This document shows, in pieces, positions 41,101 through 53,124 of a stretch of 64,000 bases of DNA. Numbering within the stretch: position 1 is the stretch's first letter; each line of letters begins with the position of its first letter. Origin of the DNA: Corynebacterium tuberculostearicum (lineage in GTDB: Bacteria; Actinomycetota; Actinomycetes; Mycobacteriales; Mycobacteriaceae); assembly GCF_013408445.1 (NCBI RefSeq), contig NZ_JACBZL010000001.1, positions 1,984,001 through 2,048,000 of the forward strand, written 5' to 3'. The translations under genes were made by a program, and so were the position numbers. Under the pieces are notes generated by a model. The model was not told the origin of the DNA. It saw nothing but the letters and a program-made list of their open reading frames with translations, and did no database searches.

Positions 41101-42300
41101 GTGAATACCGGAAGCGTTGCGCAAAGATTGGCAGATACCCCAGGTGTGGCCCGCACTATCCTGGGCGCCGCCCGGGCAGCTCGGGGGATGCCGGGGGCAG
41201 ACCCGCGGGCGATGAGCCATTCCTGGCTATTTACCGGCCCGCCGGGCTCCGGCCGTTCCTTGGCCGCCATCGATTTTGCGGCCGCGCTCATGTGCACGGA
41301 CCCAGAGGAACCGGGCTGCGGCCGGTGCGAGGCCTGCCGCGCGGTGCTAGAAACCAAACAGCACACCGATCTGGTCCTCGTGGATCCGCAGGAGGTCATC
41401 ATTCCCGTGGATACGGTGCGCGAGGTCATCGGCCGCGCGGCGAGCCTGCCCACGGTGGCGCCCTGGCGCGTGGTGATCTTCAATAACGCTGACCGCCTGA
41501 ACAATAACGGCGCGAATGCCCTGCTCAAGACGGTGGAGGAGCCGCCGGCGCGCACCGTGATCATTATGTGCGCGCCTTCCGACGCCCCCGAGGACTTCTC
41601 CCAGACCCTCCGCTCGCGTTGCCGCCACCTCTACATTCCCTCCCCGTCGGTGGAGAGCATTACCGCCCAGTTGGTCAGCGAGGGCGCCTCGGATCACGAC
41701 GCCCACTTGGCCGCCCTCACCTCCCTCCGTCACGTCGGCCGGGCGCGGCGCCTGGTCAACGATCCGGCGGTGCAAAAACGCCGCGCGGTGGCCATCAACC
41801 TGGCAGAAGAGGTCTTCCACGGCTCCCAGGGCTTCCAGGCGGTGACCTCGCTGCTGAAATTGGTGGACTCGGAGGCGAAGGAGTCGCATAAGGAACAAGA
41901 AGAAGCCGAGCTGGCGAAGCTGGAGCAGACCCTCGGCGTGGGTGCGAAGGGCAAAGGCGCGGCTAAAGCGCAGCGCGACGCCCGCTCCGCCATTAAGGAT
42001 CTGCAGGACCAACACAAGAAGCGAGCGAAACGCCGCGTGATCGACAATCTGGACCTCGTGCTTGTTGATCTCTCCGGCGTCTACCGCGATGCACTCATAC
42101 AGAAGGTGGGCGCGCAGGTGGATCTCACCCACCCGGATTTTGCTGGACTTTCTGGTGAGATCGCGCAGCGCGTGAGCGAGGAAGGCTTGCTGGACTGCCA
42201 GGCGGCCATTACGTTGTGCCGCGAGCAGCTGACCCAAAACGTCGGCACGCAGATTGCTTTCGACGGGTTGGTGGGCCGCCTGCGCCGCGCGTGCCTGTAG
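41101..42300 (+). CDS. holB: DNA polymerase III subunit delta'
   Basis: The protein has 399 residues from the GTG at 41101. The clamp-loader AAA+ domain has a P-loop SWLFTGPPGSGRSLAAI, zinc-binding cysteines CGRCEACR and the SRC motif (LRSRCRHLYIPSP). The C-terminal half contains a charged insertion (about 255-310, KEQEEAELAKLEQTLGVGAK) before the collar domain. TAGGCT ends 7 nt before the GTG, so the mRNA is likely leaderless. Divergent from cyaB with 37 bp between starts. Confidence 0.93.
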   Translation: MNTGSVAQRLADTPGVARTILGAARAARGMPGADPRAMSHSWLFTGPPGSGRSLAAIDFAAALMCTDPEEPGCGRCEACRAVLETKQHTDLVLVDPQEVIIPVDTVREVIGRAASLPTVAPWRVVIFNNADRLNNNGANALLKTVEEPPARTVIIMCAPSDAPEDFSQTLRSRCRHLYIPSPSVESITAQLVSEGASDHDAHLAALTSLRHVGRARRLVNDPAVQKRRAVAINLAEEVFHGSQGFQAVTSLLKLVDSEAKESHKEQEEAELAKLEQTLGVGAKGKGAAKAQRDARSAIKDLQDQHKKRAKRRVIDNLDLVLVDLSGVYRDALIQKVGAQVDLTHPDFAGLSGEIAQRVSEEGLLDCQAAITLCREQLTQNVGTQIAFDGLVGRLRRACL

Positions 42301-42376
42301 GTGGGGCCCGATTTCTATTCCGTGGCACCCCTAGGTTAGACTTTCTCTTGCTGCACTGGCGTATGCCGAGCAGCGC

Positions 42377-42452
42377 GCCGCCTTAGCTCAGTCGGTAGAG
42401 CATTTCACTCGTAATGAAAAGGTCGCGAGTTCGATTCTCGCAGGCGGCTCCA
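42377..42452 (+). tRNA. tRNA-Thr (anticodon CGT)
   Basis: The cloverleaf has acceptor GCCGCCT/AGGCGGC, D arm GCTC...GAGC, anticodon stem TTTCA/TGAAA with loop CTCGTAA (anticodon CGT, reading ACG) and T arm with GAGTTCGATTCTC. CCA is encoded at 42450-42452. Confidence 0.95.
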
Positions 42453-42456
42453 CAGT

Positions 42457-42484
42457 GGCCGCAGGTGTATAGCCTGCGGCCTTT
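42457..42484 (+). terminator. terminator of tRNA-Thr
   Basis: GGCCGCAGG (42457-42465) pairs perfectly with CCTGCGGCC (42473-42481) around TGTATAG, followed by TTT. It starts 4 nt after the tRNA CCA end. Confidence 0.8.
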
Positions 42485-42521
42485 CGCGGTTTCGGGGACA
42501 GCGGGTTGTGGGTGTAGCGCG

Positions 42522-44144
42522 CTAAGCCTCGCCGTGGTTATTGAGCAGGCGCGGGACCACCTTGCCGGTGGCGTTGCGCGGAAGCTTGGCCAGGAAGTGC
42601 ACGTCGCGCGGCACGGAGTGATCGGCGAGCTTGGTGCGGACCCAGTCGCGGATGGCGTCGGCGGTGAGGGCCTTTCCGGCGGCGTCGGCAGTAGGCACCG
42701 CCCATACGGCGATGCGCTGGAAGGTCTCGCTATCCTCTACGCCGCCGGCATGCACCTCGTGGATGCCGGGCATGGCCTCGAGGACCTCGGTGACGGACTG
42801 CGGGTGGACGTTCTCGCCGCCGACGATGATCATGTCATCGGCGCGGCCGACCACGTGCAGGAAGTCGTGCTCGTCGATGTAGCCCAAGTCTCCAATAGAG
42901 ATGAGACCGTCCACCTTATTGAGCCGCAGGTTCGGGTTGGTGTAACCGGTCATGGCGGTGGAGTTGTTCAGGTAGATCTCTCCCACCTCGCCGCGCGGCA
43001 CCGGGTGGCCTTCCTTATCGAGGATGCGCAGCTTCGTGCCGGAGGCCACGCGGCCGGCGATGGTGGGGTTGGCGGCCACCTGGTCCATGGTGGCGGTCGT
43101 CGCGAGCGCGAGCTCGGTGGATCCGTACACGTTGCATAGGATGGCGCCGAAGCGCTCATTGGTCTCCTTGACCACCTCCGGGGTCAGTGCATTGCCGGCC
43201 GAGGCGATGAATTTCAGGCTCGAGGTATCGAACTCACCGGCTGGGTCCCGCTCCACCAAGCGCTTAAAGAAGATGGGGGAGGAGATCATGCCATCGAGGC
43301 GGTAGCGCTGGGCATCGTCAAGCACCTGCTCCGCGTCGAATACGCGGCGGGTGACGATGGTATTGCGCAGGCCCAGCGCGATATTGATGCAGGCCCAGCC
43401 CCAGGTGTGAAAAATGGAGGCGGTGAGCTGCAGGCGCTGGTCGGCGCGCCACGGAATCGTATCCACGATGGAGGCCAGCACCACCGGCAGGGTCGGCTCC
43501 GGCCGGACAATTCCCTTCGGAATACCCGTGGTGCCGGAGGACATGAGCACGATTGGGCCGTGCTTGGGGAAGCGCGGCAGCTCCACGGCCGGTGGGTTCT
43601 TTACAATCTTGTCCAGCTTCGGCAGATCGCTTGCGCCCGTATCGTGCGCGATGATGACCGGGATATCGGTGTCCACGCGGTCGATGAACTCATCATCCAC
43701 GACGAGCACATTGATGCCATTCTCCTCGATGCAGCCGGCCAGCTGCTCCGGGGAGGAGCCCACGTTGAGCAGGTAAATAGAAGCGCCCACATATCCCTTG
43801 GCACCGAGCGGAATGATGATGCCGCGGCCGTTGCGCGCCATCACGCCGAGGCGAATCTCGGGCAAGTCCAGCGAGCGGAGGTAGCGGGCGAAGCCCTGCG
43901 TGTGGGTGCGCAGCTGGCGGTAGGTGAGGGTGCCGTCGTCGTCGATAAGCGCCAAGCGCTCCGGGCAGGCGAGGTAGCCCTGTTCGATCTCGCGCGCGGT
44001 GGTGAAGCGGTAGCGGGCCAGGTTCGGCAGCAGGTTGAGCTGAGCCTTCGCGCCGCCTTGGTGGCTGACGAGTCCGGCGTTAAGTAGCGCCGGCACGAAC
44101 CGGCCGAGGGCTGCAGCGTGGAATGTGAAATCAGAAAAATTCAC
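42522..44144 (-). CDS. AMP-binding acyl-CoA/fatty acid ligase
   Basis: The protein has 540 residues. Adenylation motifs: GPIVLMSSGTTGIPKGIVRP (A3), NVYGSTELA (A5), GLISIGDLGYIDEHDFLHVV (A7/A8) and NATGKVVPRL (A10 Lys). The chain specificity is unknown. FadD-like enzymes feed acyl-CoA to beta-oxidation or acyl-AMP to mycolate synthesis. The secreted esterase starts divergently 151 bp away, so the pair could handle host lipids. Confidence 0.88.
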   Translation of the reverse strand: MNFSDFTFHAAALGRFVPALLNAGLVSHQGGAKAQLNLLPNLARYRFTTAREIEQGYLACPERLALIDDDGTLTYRQLRTHTQGFARYLRSLDLPEIRLGVMARNGRGIIIPLGAKGYVGASIYLLNVGSSPEQLAGCIEENGINVLVVDDEFIDRVDTDIPVIIAHDTGASDLPKLDKIVKNPPAVELPRFPKHGPIVLMSSGTTGIPKGIVRPEPTLPVVLASIVDTIPWRADQRLQLTASIFHTWGWACINIALGLRNTIVTRRVFDAEQVLDDAQRYRLDGMISSPIFFKRLVERDPAGEFDTSSLKFIASAGNALTPEVVKETNERFGAILCNVYGSTELALATTATMDQVAANPTIAGRVASGTKLRILDKEGHPVPRGEVGEIYLNNSTAMTGYTNPNLRLNKVDGLISIGDLGYIDEHDFLHVVGRADDMIIVGGENVHPQSVTEVLEAMPGIHEVHAGGVEDSETFQRIAVWAVPTADAAGKALTADAIRDWVRTKLADHSVPRDVHFLAKLPRNATGKVVPRLLNNHGEA

Positions 44145-44295
44145 GATCGGGAAAGCTCCAAATTAGCGAAGATAACGAAAAGATAACCATGGACGATATC
44201 GTGAGAGAGGCGGGCGGTGTTGCCGCCAACTCGAAATATGTTACAGAAGTGGCTACAGTTACCTGAAGTTACTGGTGTTTCTAGAAAAGGATCTT

Positions 44296-45111
44296 ATGAA
44301 ATCTCTGCAGCTCAAAGTCCTCTCCGTGGTGGCGTCCGCGCTGGCCGTCGTAGGCGTGGCTGTCGCGCCGCAGGCCACCGCCGCGGAGCGCAACCTAGTA
44401 GCCTTCGGCGATTCCGTCCTTGCGGATCCAGATGCCGGCTCCTACTTCGCCCACCGCTTCGATCCCTCTAAGGGTGTGGGCGTGGATTGCCCGAACTCCA
44501 ATAATTACGCCAAGCGCGCCGGCGCCAAGCTGCGCCTTCCGGTGCGGGACTTCTCCTGCTCCGGCGCCGTGTCCATGTCCCGCGGCCCGCAGGTTTCTCA
44601 GCAGGTGGATGCGGCCATCCGTACCGGCGCGCTGAGCCCAGCCACTAACCGCGTGGTTATCACCACTGGCTTTAATGACACTTACAACCACCGCGATATG
44701 AGCCTGCCGCAGATTCGCAAGCAGTTCGCGGACCGCACCGCCCCGCAGATCGAGCGCATTAAGCGCGCGGCCCCGAACGCTCGCGTTCAGATCGTGGGAT
44801 ACCCCACCATCGGCACCGGCCCTTATTACTGCCTCTTCCACTTCGGCCCGCGCCCGGCTGATTCCACGTTCCTGCCGGGTATTCAGGACTTTGAGAATAA
44901 GGCCCAGTGGATGCAGGTAGATCTGGCGGCGCGCACCGGCGTGCAGTTCTTGGATATGAAGCCTTCCACCCGCAATAACGGCATGTGCGCCGATGCAAAC
45001 CAGCGCATGTGGGCTGGTCTGGTGGACTTTAGTGCTGGCGACGGCAACCTGCCCATCCATATGAACCAGCGCGGCCACGAGCATGCGGCCAACGTCATTG
45101 CCCGCTCTTAA
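44296..45111 (+). CDS. secreted SGNH/GDSL-type esterase
   Basis: The protein has 271 residues with a clear signal peptide ending near ATAAERN (about residue 31). SGNH blocks: FGDSVLAD (Ser), a Gly in the middle block, TTGFNDTYN (Asn) and MNQRGHEH (catalytic His). Four to six cysteines suggest disulfides. It should hydrolyse esters outside the cell. The ATG at 44296 with AAAGGA upstream is preferred over 44275. Divergent from the acyl-CoA ligase. Confidence 0.85.
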   Translation: MKSLQLKVLSVVASALAVVGVAVAPQATAAERNLVAFGDSVLADPDAGSYFAHRFDPSKGVGVDCPNSNNYAKRAGAKLRLPVRDFSCSGAVSMSRGPQVSQQVDAAIRTGALSPATNRVVITTGFNDTYNHRDMSLPQIRKQFADRTAPQIERIKRAAPNARVQIVGYPTIGTGPYYCLFHFGPRPADSTFLPGIQDFENKAQWMQVDLAARTGVQFLDMKPSTRNNGMCADANQRMWAGLVDFSAGDGNLPIHMNQRGHEHAANVIARS

Positions 45112-45163
45112 AAAGAATTTTCAATAATGCGCCGGTTTTGAAAATATAGGTACACTCGGGCGC

Positions 45164-46249
45164 ATGACTGTAAAAGCTGTTATTGCCCGCTCCAAGGGCG
45201 CGGAAGTCGAAACCGTCAACATTGTCGTTCCTGACCCCGGCCCTAACGACGTCATCGTGCGCGTCCAGGCCTGCGGTGTATGCCACACCGACCTTGCCTA
45301 CCGCGATGGCGATATCGAAGACGCCTTCCCCTTCCTGCTCGGCCACGAGGCCGCAGGCGTGGTAGAAACCGTAGGTTCTGCGGTTACCCACGTGGAGGAA
45401 GGCGACTTCGTCATTTTGAACTGGCGCGCCGTGTGCGGCGAGTGCCGCGCCTGCAAGAAGGGCGAGCCAAAGTACTGCTTCAATACCCACAACGCCTCCA
45501 AGAAGATGACCCTCGAGGATGGCACCGAACTTACCCCTGCGCTGGGCATCGGTTCCTTCGCGGAGAAGACCCTGGTCCACGAGGGTCAGTGCACCAAGGT
45601 GGAAGACACCGACCCAGCCGCCGCTGGCCTGCTGGGCTGCGGCATCATGGCGGGCCTCGGCGCTGCCGTGAATACCGGTGACATCAAACTCGGCGAGTCC
45701 GTTGCCGTCTTCGGCTGCGGCGGCGTTGGCATGGCGGCCATTGCGGGCGCCAAGCTGGCAGCCGCGGCAAAGATCATCGCCGTGGACATTGACGAATCCA
45801 AGCTGGAAACCGCCCGCGAATTCGGCGCGACCGATGCTATCTGCTCCAAGGACCTGTCGGAACAGGAAGTCATCGACGCCGTCCGCGAGCTCACCGGCGG
45901 CTTCGGCACCGATGTTTCCATCGACGCCGTGGGCATCCAGCCCACCTGGCGCCAGGCCTTCTACTCTCGCGACCACGCCGGCCGCATGGTCATGGTGGGC
46001 GTGCCTAACCTCACCGACCACGTGGACATTCCGGCCATCGACCTCTACGGCCGCGGCGGTTCCATCAAGCCTGCGTGGTACGGCGACTGCCTCCCGGAGC
46101 GCGATTTCCCCGCTTACGTAGCGCTGTCCAAGGCCGGCAACTTCCCGCTGGACAAGTTCGTCTCCGAGCGCATTGCGCTTGACGACGTCGAGCAGGCCTT
46201 CGCCACCATGAAGTCCGGCAAGGTCCTGCGTTCGGTGGTGGAGTTCTAA
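45164..46249 (+). CDS. mscR: S-(hydroxymethyl)mycothiol dehydrogenase
   Basis: The protein has 361 residues. It is a zinc alcohol dehydrogenase: catalytic zinc ligands CGVCHTD and GHEAAGVVE, structural zinc cysteines [15 protein letters not shown], and Rossmann motif GCGGVGMAA. The sequence closely follows mycothiol-dependent formaldehyde dehydrogenases (MscR/AdhE). It oxidises the formaldehyde-mycothiol adduct and can reduce S-nitrosomycothiol. The next gene overlaps its stop by one base, a conserved actinobacterial pair. Confidence 0.92.
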   Translation: MTVKAVIARSKGAEVETVNIVVPDPGPNDVIVRVQACGVCHTDLAYRDGDIEDAFPFLLGHEAAGVVETVGSAVTHVEEGDFVILNWRAVCGECRACKKGEPKYCFNTHNASKKMTLEDGTELTPALGIGSFAEKTLVHEGQCTKVEDTDPAAAGLLGCGIMAGLGAAVNTGDIKLGESVAVFGCGGVGMAAIAGAKLAAAAKIIAVDIDESKLETAREFGATDAICSKDLSEQEVIDAVRELTGGFGTDVSIDAVGIQPTWRQAFYSRDHAGRMVMVGVPNLTDHVDIPAIDLYGRGGSIKPAWYGDCLPERDFPAYVALSKAGNFPLDKFVSERIALDDVEQAFATMKSGKVLRSVVEF

Positions 46250-46863
46250 TGCGTATCGATAGCACGGTTACTTCTGGCAAGTTCCGCCTCGATGGCGGCG
46301 AGTGGGACGTGGACAATAACGTCTACGTCGTAGGTGATGACTCCAGTGTTTATGCGGTGGACCCCTCCCACGACCTCGATGCGGTAGCAGAGCTCGTTGG
46401 CGATCGTCGCGTGGAAGGCATCTTGCTCACCCACGCGCACAACGACCACTGCGAGCTCGCTCCCGAGGCCGCCAAGCGCTTCGATACCGAGGTCTACCTG
46501 CACCCAGACGATGACATGCTGTGGCAGGAGTCCAATGGCGATGCTCCGTACACGCCATTGGCGGACCGCGGTCAGTTCGATATTGGCGGCGAGAAGATTA
46601 CGGTCTACCACACCCCGGGACACTCGCCGGGCTGCGTGGTGCTGCATGTGGGCGAGACGCTGCTGTCGGGCGATACGCTCTTCAACGGCGGCCCCGGCGC
46701 CACCGGCCGCAAGTACTCCGACTTCGATGTGATCATCGAGTCGCTGAAGAACGTCGTCTTCACCCTGCCGGAGGACACCAAGGTCCTGCCAGGGCATGGC
46801 GATGCCACCACGGTGGGCGCGGAGGCTGCGCGCATCGACGAATACATCGAGCGCGGCTACTAG
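46249..46863 (+). CDS. MBL-fold hydrolase paired with mscR
   Basis: The protein has 204 residues. The motif THAHNDHCE (HxHxDH), HTPGHSPG, SGDTLF and LPGHGD supply the two metal sites. Being translationally coupled to mscR, it probably hydrolyses the S-formylmycothiol product to formate and mycothiol; that role is inferred from the conserved pairing. Confidence 0.87.
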   Translation: MRIDSTVTSGKFRLDGGEWDVDNNVYVVGDDSSVYAVDPSHDLDAVAELVGDRRVEGILLTHAHNDHCELAPEAAKRFDTEVYLHPDDDMLWQESNGDAPYTPLADRGQFDIGGEKITVYHTPGHSPGCVVLHVGETLLSGDTLFNGGPGATGRKYSDFDVIIESLKNVVFTLPEDTKVLPGHGDATTVGAEAARIDEYIERGY

Positions 46864-46866
46864 CCT

Positions 46867-47715
46867 CTAGTACGCCCGCAGGTACTCGCCGTAGCCGGAC
46901 TTGAGTAACGGCTCGGCGAGTTTTTCTAGCTGGGCGCGGTCGATGAAGCCGGCGTCGAAGGCGGCCACTTCTGGTGAGCCGATAACGATGCCGGTGCGTT
47001 TTTGCATCACCTCGACGTAGGCGGAGGCCTCGCTCATCGAGTCCACCGTTCCCGTATCGAGCCACACGCTGCCGCGGTGCAGGCGCTGGACATTGAGCTC
47101 GCCGCGGCGCAGGTACTCCTCGTTTACCGCCGTGATCTCCAGTTCACCGCGGCCGCTGGGCTCGATGCCCTTGGCTATCTCCACGACGGAGTTGTCATAA
47201 AAGTACAAGCCCACCACCGCGTGGTTCGACCGCGGTACTTCCGGCTTTTCCTCGATGCTGAGCGCATGGCCTGCGGCGTCGAATTCCACGACACCATAGC
47301 GCTGTGGATCCGAGACCTCGTAGGCGAAGATGATGCCGCCCTCCGGATCTTGGCAGTGGGCGAGCTCGCCGCCGAAGCCGTGGAAGATATTATCGCCGAG
47401 CACCAGCGCGACGCTGTCGTCTCCAATAAACTCCTCGCCAATCAAAAAGGCCTGCGCGAGCCCCTCCGGCCGCGGTTGGACCGCGTAATCGATCATGAGC
47501 CCGAGCTGCGATCCATCGCCAAAGAGTCGCTGGAAGGCCCCCGCATCCTCCGGGGTGGTGATGATGAGGATTTCCCGAATACCCGCCTGAATGAGCGTGG
47601 TGAGCGGGTAATAAATCATCGGCTTGTCATAAATGGGCATGAGCTGCTTCGAGATGCCCTTGGTAATCGGGTAGAGCCGCGTGCCGGAACCGCCGGCCAG
47701 GATGATGCCTTTCAT
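46867..47715 (-). CDS. rmlA: glucose-1-phosphate thymidylyltransferase
   Basis: The protein has 282 residues. The nucleotidyltransferase signature [20 protein letters not shown] and [10 protein letters not shown] is present, with VLGDNIFHG for metal binding. It makes dTDP-glucose, the first step to dTDP-rhamnose, which in this suborder supplies the rhamnose linking arabinogalactan to peptidoglycan. Last gene of rmlB-rmlCD-rmlA; its start abuts the rmlCD stop. Confidence 0.95.
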   Translation of the reverse strand: MKGIILAGGSGTRLYPITKGISKQLMPIYDKPMIYYPLTTLIQAGIREILIITTPEDAGAFQRLFGDGSQLGLMIDYAVQPRPEGLAQAFLIGEEFIGDDSVALVLGDNIFHGFGGELAHCQDPEGGIIFAYEVSDPQRYGVVEFDAAGHALSIEEKPEVPRSNHAVVGLYFYDNSVVEIAKGIEPSGRGELEITAVNEEYLRRGELNVQRLHRGSVWLDTGTVDSMSEASAYVEVMQKRTGIVIGSPEVAAFDAGFIDRAQLEKLAEPLLKSGYGEYLRAY

Positions 47716-49071
47716 TTAATCCTCCGGGTACAGCGCCAAGTACAGGGCAAGGGCCGCGCGCCAATTCTGCGGCTTGAAGCCCGTAGCCTCGATTTTATCT
47801 AGCGCAAGCGTCGACTCCTTGGGGCGCGGCGCCTCTGGGCCCGCGATCTCGCGGTACTGCTCGGTGCTTACCGGAGTGACCTCGGCCGGGTCGTGGCCGA
47901 GCCCGATGAACACGGCCATGGCTATCTCATCGCGGCCCACGGTATCGCCCGAGTTGGAGAGGTTATACACGCCGTAGTCCGCACCGGAGTCGAGTAGGTG
48001 GACGATGCCCTTGGCCAAGTCCTCAGCAAACGTGGGCCGCCCGCGCTGGTCATGGATGACCTTCGGCTCCACACCCTTATTGGCCAGCCGGCGCATGGTG
48101 GACATGAAATTCTCGCCATCGCCAAAGACCCAGGAAGTGCGGATGACGTAGTGCTGCGGCGCGGTCTGCGCGGCGGTATCGCCCGCGGCTTTCGACGCCC
48201 CGTATGCACTGAGCGGCGACGGTAGCTCCTCCTCGGTGTGGACCTCGTTAGTGCCGTCGAAGATATAGTCGCTCGACACATGCACCAGCGTGATCTGGTT
48301 TTCTGCGGCGATGCGCGCCAGCCGTGCGGGCGCTTCCGCATTGACGGCCCAGGCGGCGGCGCGGTCGTTTTCGGCGCCGTTGACGTCGTTATACGCCGCG
48401 CAATTGATGATGGCGGAGTACTGCTTCCAATTCCGTTCTGGTGGGTCGGTGATGTCGAAGTCGGCGTGGGAGCAGAATTCGGCGTCGGTAAGCAGGCGCT
48501 TCAGCGCCCGCCCCAGCTGCCCGTTCGCGCCCGTGACGAGGATGCGCCGGGCGGGCATCGGGCTCACGTCTTCAAGAGCGGGGTGCTGCGTGTCCTTCTC
48601 CGAAATCTCGGTGGGCTCCAGCGGCCAGTCGACGATGTTGAGGTTCACCGCGGCATAGCGAGCCTCGGCCGACCAGTGCTCATTCACCAGGTAGCAGTAG
48701 GAGGTTTCCTCCAGTGCCTGAAAGCCATTGGCGACGCCCCGCGGGACAAACACCGCAGTCTCCGGCCCTACCTCGTGGGTGACGACCTCACCAAAGCTTT
48801 CCGACCCCTCGCGCAAGTCGCACCATGCGCCGAAAATCTTGCCCTGCGCCACCGAGACGAGCTTGTCCCACGGCTCGGCGTGCAGGCCGCGCGTAGCACC
48901 GGCGTGGTTGAAAGAGATATTGTTCTGCACCGGCTGGAAGCTCGCGAGCTCTGGCGCGAGGCCGGTGAATTTTTCGCGTTGCCAATTCTCCTTGAACCAG
49001 CCGCGGTTATCGCCGTGCACGTCGAGGTCGATGATGAGCAGCCCCGGGATGGCGGTTTCGGTAATACGCAT
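47716..49071 (-). CDS. rmlCD: RmlC-RmlD fusion: dTDP-4-keto-rhamnose 3,5-epimerase and reductase
   Basis: The protein has 451 residues. Residues 1-165 are an RmlC cupin (GDNRGWFKENWQREKF; NNISFNHAGATRGLHAEPWD; the PRGVANGFQALE loop). From about 172 an RmlD short-chain reductase follows (ILVTGANGQLGRALKRLL; SSDYIFDGTNE; SAYGASKAAGD; RTSWVFGDGENF). The chosen ATG begins MRITETAIPG; an upstream in-frame codon at 49128 would overlap rmlB. Fusion joins the last two steps of dTDP-rhamnose synthesis and is known in corynebacteria. Confidence 0.93.
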   Translation of the reverse strand: MRITETAIPGLLIIDLDVHGDNRGWFKENWQREKFTGLAPELASFQPVQNNISFNHAGATRGLHAEPWDKLVSVAQGKIFGAWCDLREGSESFGEVVTHEVGPETAVFVPRGVANGFQALEETSYCYLVNEHWSAEARYAAVNLNIVDWPLEPTEISEKDTQHPALEDVSPMPARRILVTGANGQLGRALKRLLTDAEFCSHADFDITDPPERNWKQYSAIINCAAYNDVNGAENDRAAAWAVNAEAPARLARIAAENQITLVHVSSDYIFDGTNEVHTEEELPSPLSAYGASKAAGDTAAQTAPQHYVIRTSWVFGDGENFMSTMRRLANKGVEPKVIHDQRGRPTFAEDLAKGIVHLLDSGADYGVYNLSNSGDTVGRDEIAMAVFIGLGHDPAEVTPVSTEQYREIAGPEAPRPKESTLALDKIEATGFKPQNWRAALALYLALYPED

Positions 49072-49073
49072 AT

Positions 49074-51612
<2,539 letters not shown>

Positions 51613-51724
51613 GATCCCTCCCTTCCTTTTCGTTTACATGTTCTATCTTACCCAGATAAAACACCCCGTCAACAGGAAAGAAGGGATTGGTCAATAGATT
51701 AGACATTCCCCAAACAAACGCAGT

Positions 51725-51750
51725 CAAAACCCCGCAAAGCGGGGCCAAAA
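51725..51750 (-). terminator. terminator of the M1 peptidase gene
   Basis: CCCCGC (51730-51735) pairs with GCGGGG (51739-51744) around AAA. On the minus strand GCGGGGTTTTGACTG follows, an intrinsic terminator just past the peptidase stop. Confidence 0.7.
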
Positions 51751-51753
51751 CCA

Positions 51754-53079
51754 CTAATTCGGGAAGGGAGGAAGGGCCTTCTGGTTAAGCCAGGCGTCTA
51801 CGGTGGCGTCGAAAAGCGCGGCGTCAGGAGCGGCGGCGCGGAAGTCATCCAGCAGCATGGAAGGCTCTACTACCGAGTGTTGGTGCTCGGTGAGGTAGCT
51901 GCGGAGGGTGCTAAAGAAGGCGTCGCCAAGCAGGCGGTGAATGGCATGTACAGCCAAGGCGCCGCGCTTATATACGCGGTCATCGAACATATCGCGCGCA
52001 CCCGGATCAGAAACGGTGAGGTTCTGCGCCTTGCGTCCCAGGACGTTGTAGTGGGAACGTGCCGCCTCGCGCGCGGTGGTCTCGCCCTTGTGCTCGCCCC
52101 ATAGCCACTCGCTGTAGCAGGCAAAGCCCTCGTTGAGCCAGATATCCTTCCACTCGCCCAGGCCCACGGAATTGCCAAACCACTGGTGGGAAAGCTCGTG
52201 CGCAATAAGGCGCTCGAAGGCGTGGTCACCCTTAATATGGTTGGAGCCAAAGATGGACAGGCCCTGCGCCTCCAGCGGGATTTCCAGCTCATCTTCCGTG
52301 ATGACCACCTGATAATCCGCAAATGGGTAGGGGCCATAGAGGGAGGAGAAGAAGTCCACCATTTCCTGCTGCTGGGCAAACTCATTCAGCACGCGATCGC
52401 GCAGTGCGGCCGGCGCCCAAGCGCGCGTGGAAGGTCCCAAATCAAAATTAGAGAACTCTCCTACCTGCACCGTCGCCAGATAGGTGGCCATGGGCTGGCG
52501 GGTGCGGTAGTGCCAGCGCGTGGTGGAACCGCCCGCCCGGCGGGAGACAAGGTCACCATTAGATATCACGATGAAAGGATCATCGGCCGTAATGATGATG
52601 TCATAGAGTGCCTTGGCAGAAGGCGTATCGTCGCAGGGGAACCAGCTCGGCGCGCCATTGGGCTGGCTGGCCACCAGCGAACCGGACTCGGTTTCTTCCC
52701 AGCCGATCTCGCCCCAGGTGGTGCGGATCGGCCGCGGGCTGCCGCCATAGCGAATCACCAGCTCAAACTCCGTACCGGCCGCAATCTCCTCTGCAAACCG
52801 CAGGCGCAGCTTCCCGGAGGATTGGCGGAATTTAGCCACCCGCGGCGCGCCCTGTGCGGTCACGCGCCGGGCCACCATCGCCCCGCCCAGATCCAGGGTT
52901 AGGGACGCCAAATTCTCATCGGCCCGGATAGCCAAAGTAGCCTCGCCGTGGAGCAGGTTGGGCTCCACGCGGTAGGTCAGATCCAGCGTGTAGTGGGAAA
53001 CCTCGAAACCGAGATTAAAATCCACGCCGGTATAAGGATCAGTGTGGGCACGCGAAAGGGCGGTAGGAAGCAACTTCAT
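51754..53079 (-). CDS. M1-family zinc aminopeptidase, short form
   Basis: The protein has 441 residues, about half the length of full aminopeptidase N. The zinc motif HELSHQWFGNSVGLGEWKDI with the third ligand in WLNEGFACYSEWLW is intact (HEXXH-X18-E). The catalytic Tyr may be in KRGALAVHAIHRL context or nearby. The N-terminal beta domain (residues 20-190) is present; the C-terminal helical domain is absent, as in many actinobacterial M1 peptidases. No signal peptide, so cytoplasmic. Confidence 0.9.
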   Translation of the reverse strand: MKLLPTALSRAHTDPYTGVDFNLGFEVSHYTLDLTYRVEPNLLHGEATLAIRADENLASLTLDLGGAMVARRVTAQGAPRVAKFRQSSGKLRLRFAEEIAAGTEFELVIRYGGSPRPIRTTWGEIGWEETESGSLVASQPNGAPSWFPCDDTPSAKALYDIIITADDPFIVISNGDLVSRRAGGSTTRWHYRTRQPMATYLATVQVGEFSNFDLGPSTRAWAPAALRDRVLNEFAQQQEMVDFFSSLYGPYPFADYQVVITEDELEIPLEAQGLSIFGSNHIKGDHAFERLIAHELSHQWFGNSVGLGEWKDIWLNEGFACYSEWLWGEHKGETTAREAARSHYNVLGRKAQNLTVSDPGARDMFDDRVYKRGALAVHAIHRLLGDAFFSTLRSYLTEHQHSVVEPSMLLDDFRAAAPDAALFDATVDAWLNQKALPPFPN

Positions 53080-53124
53080 AATGCTGCAAGCCTACCGCCC
53101 TTTCAGCCGTGGAAAGAAACGAGC

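Noticed and set aside
41064..41564. N-terminal extension of the adenylate cyclase frame
   Set aside because: The added residues are low-quality and lie antisense to the start of the delta' gene; the ATG at 41063 gives the normal CyaB start.
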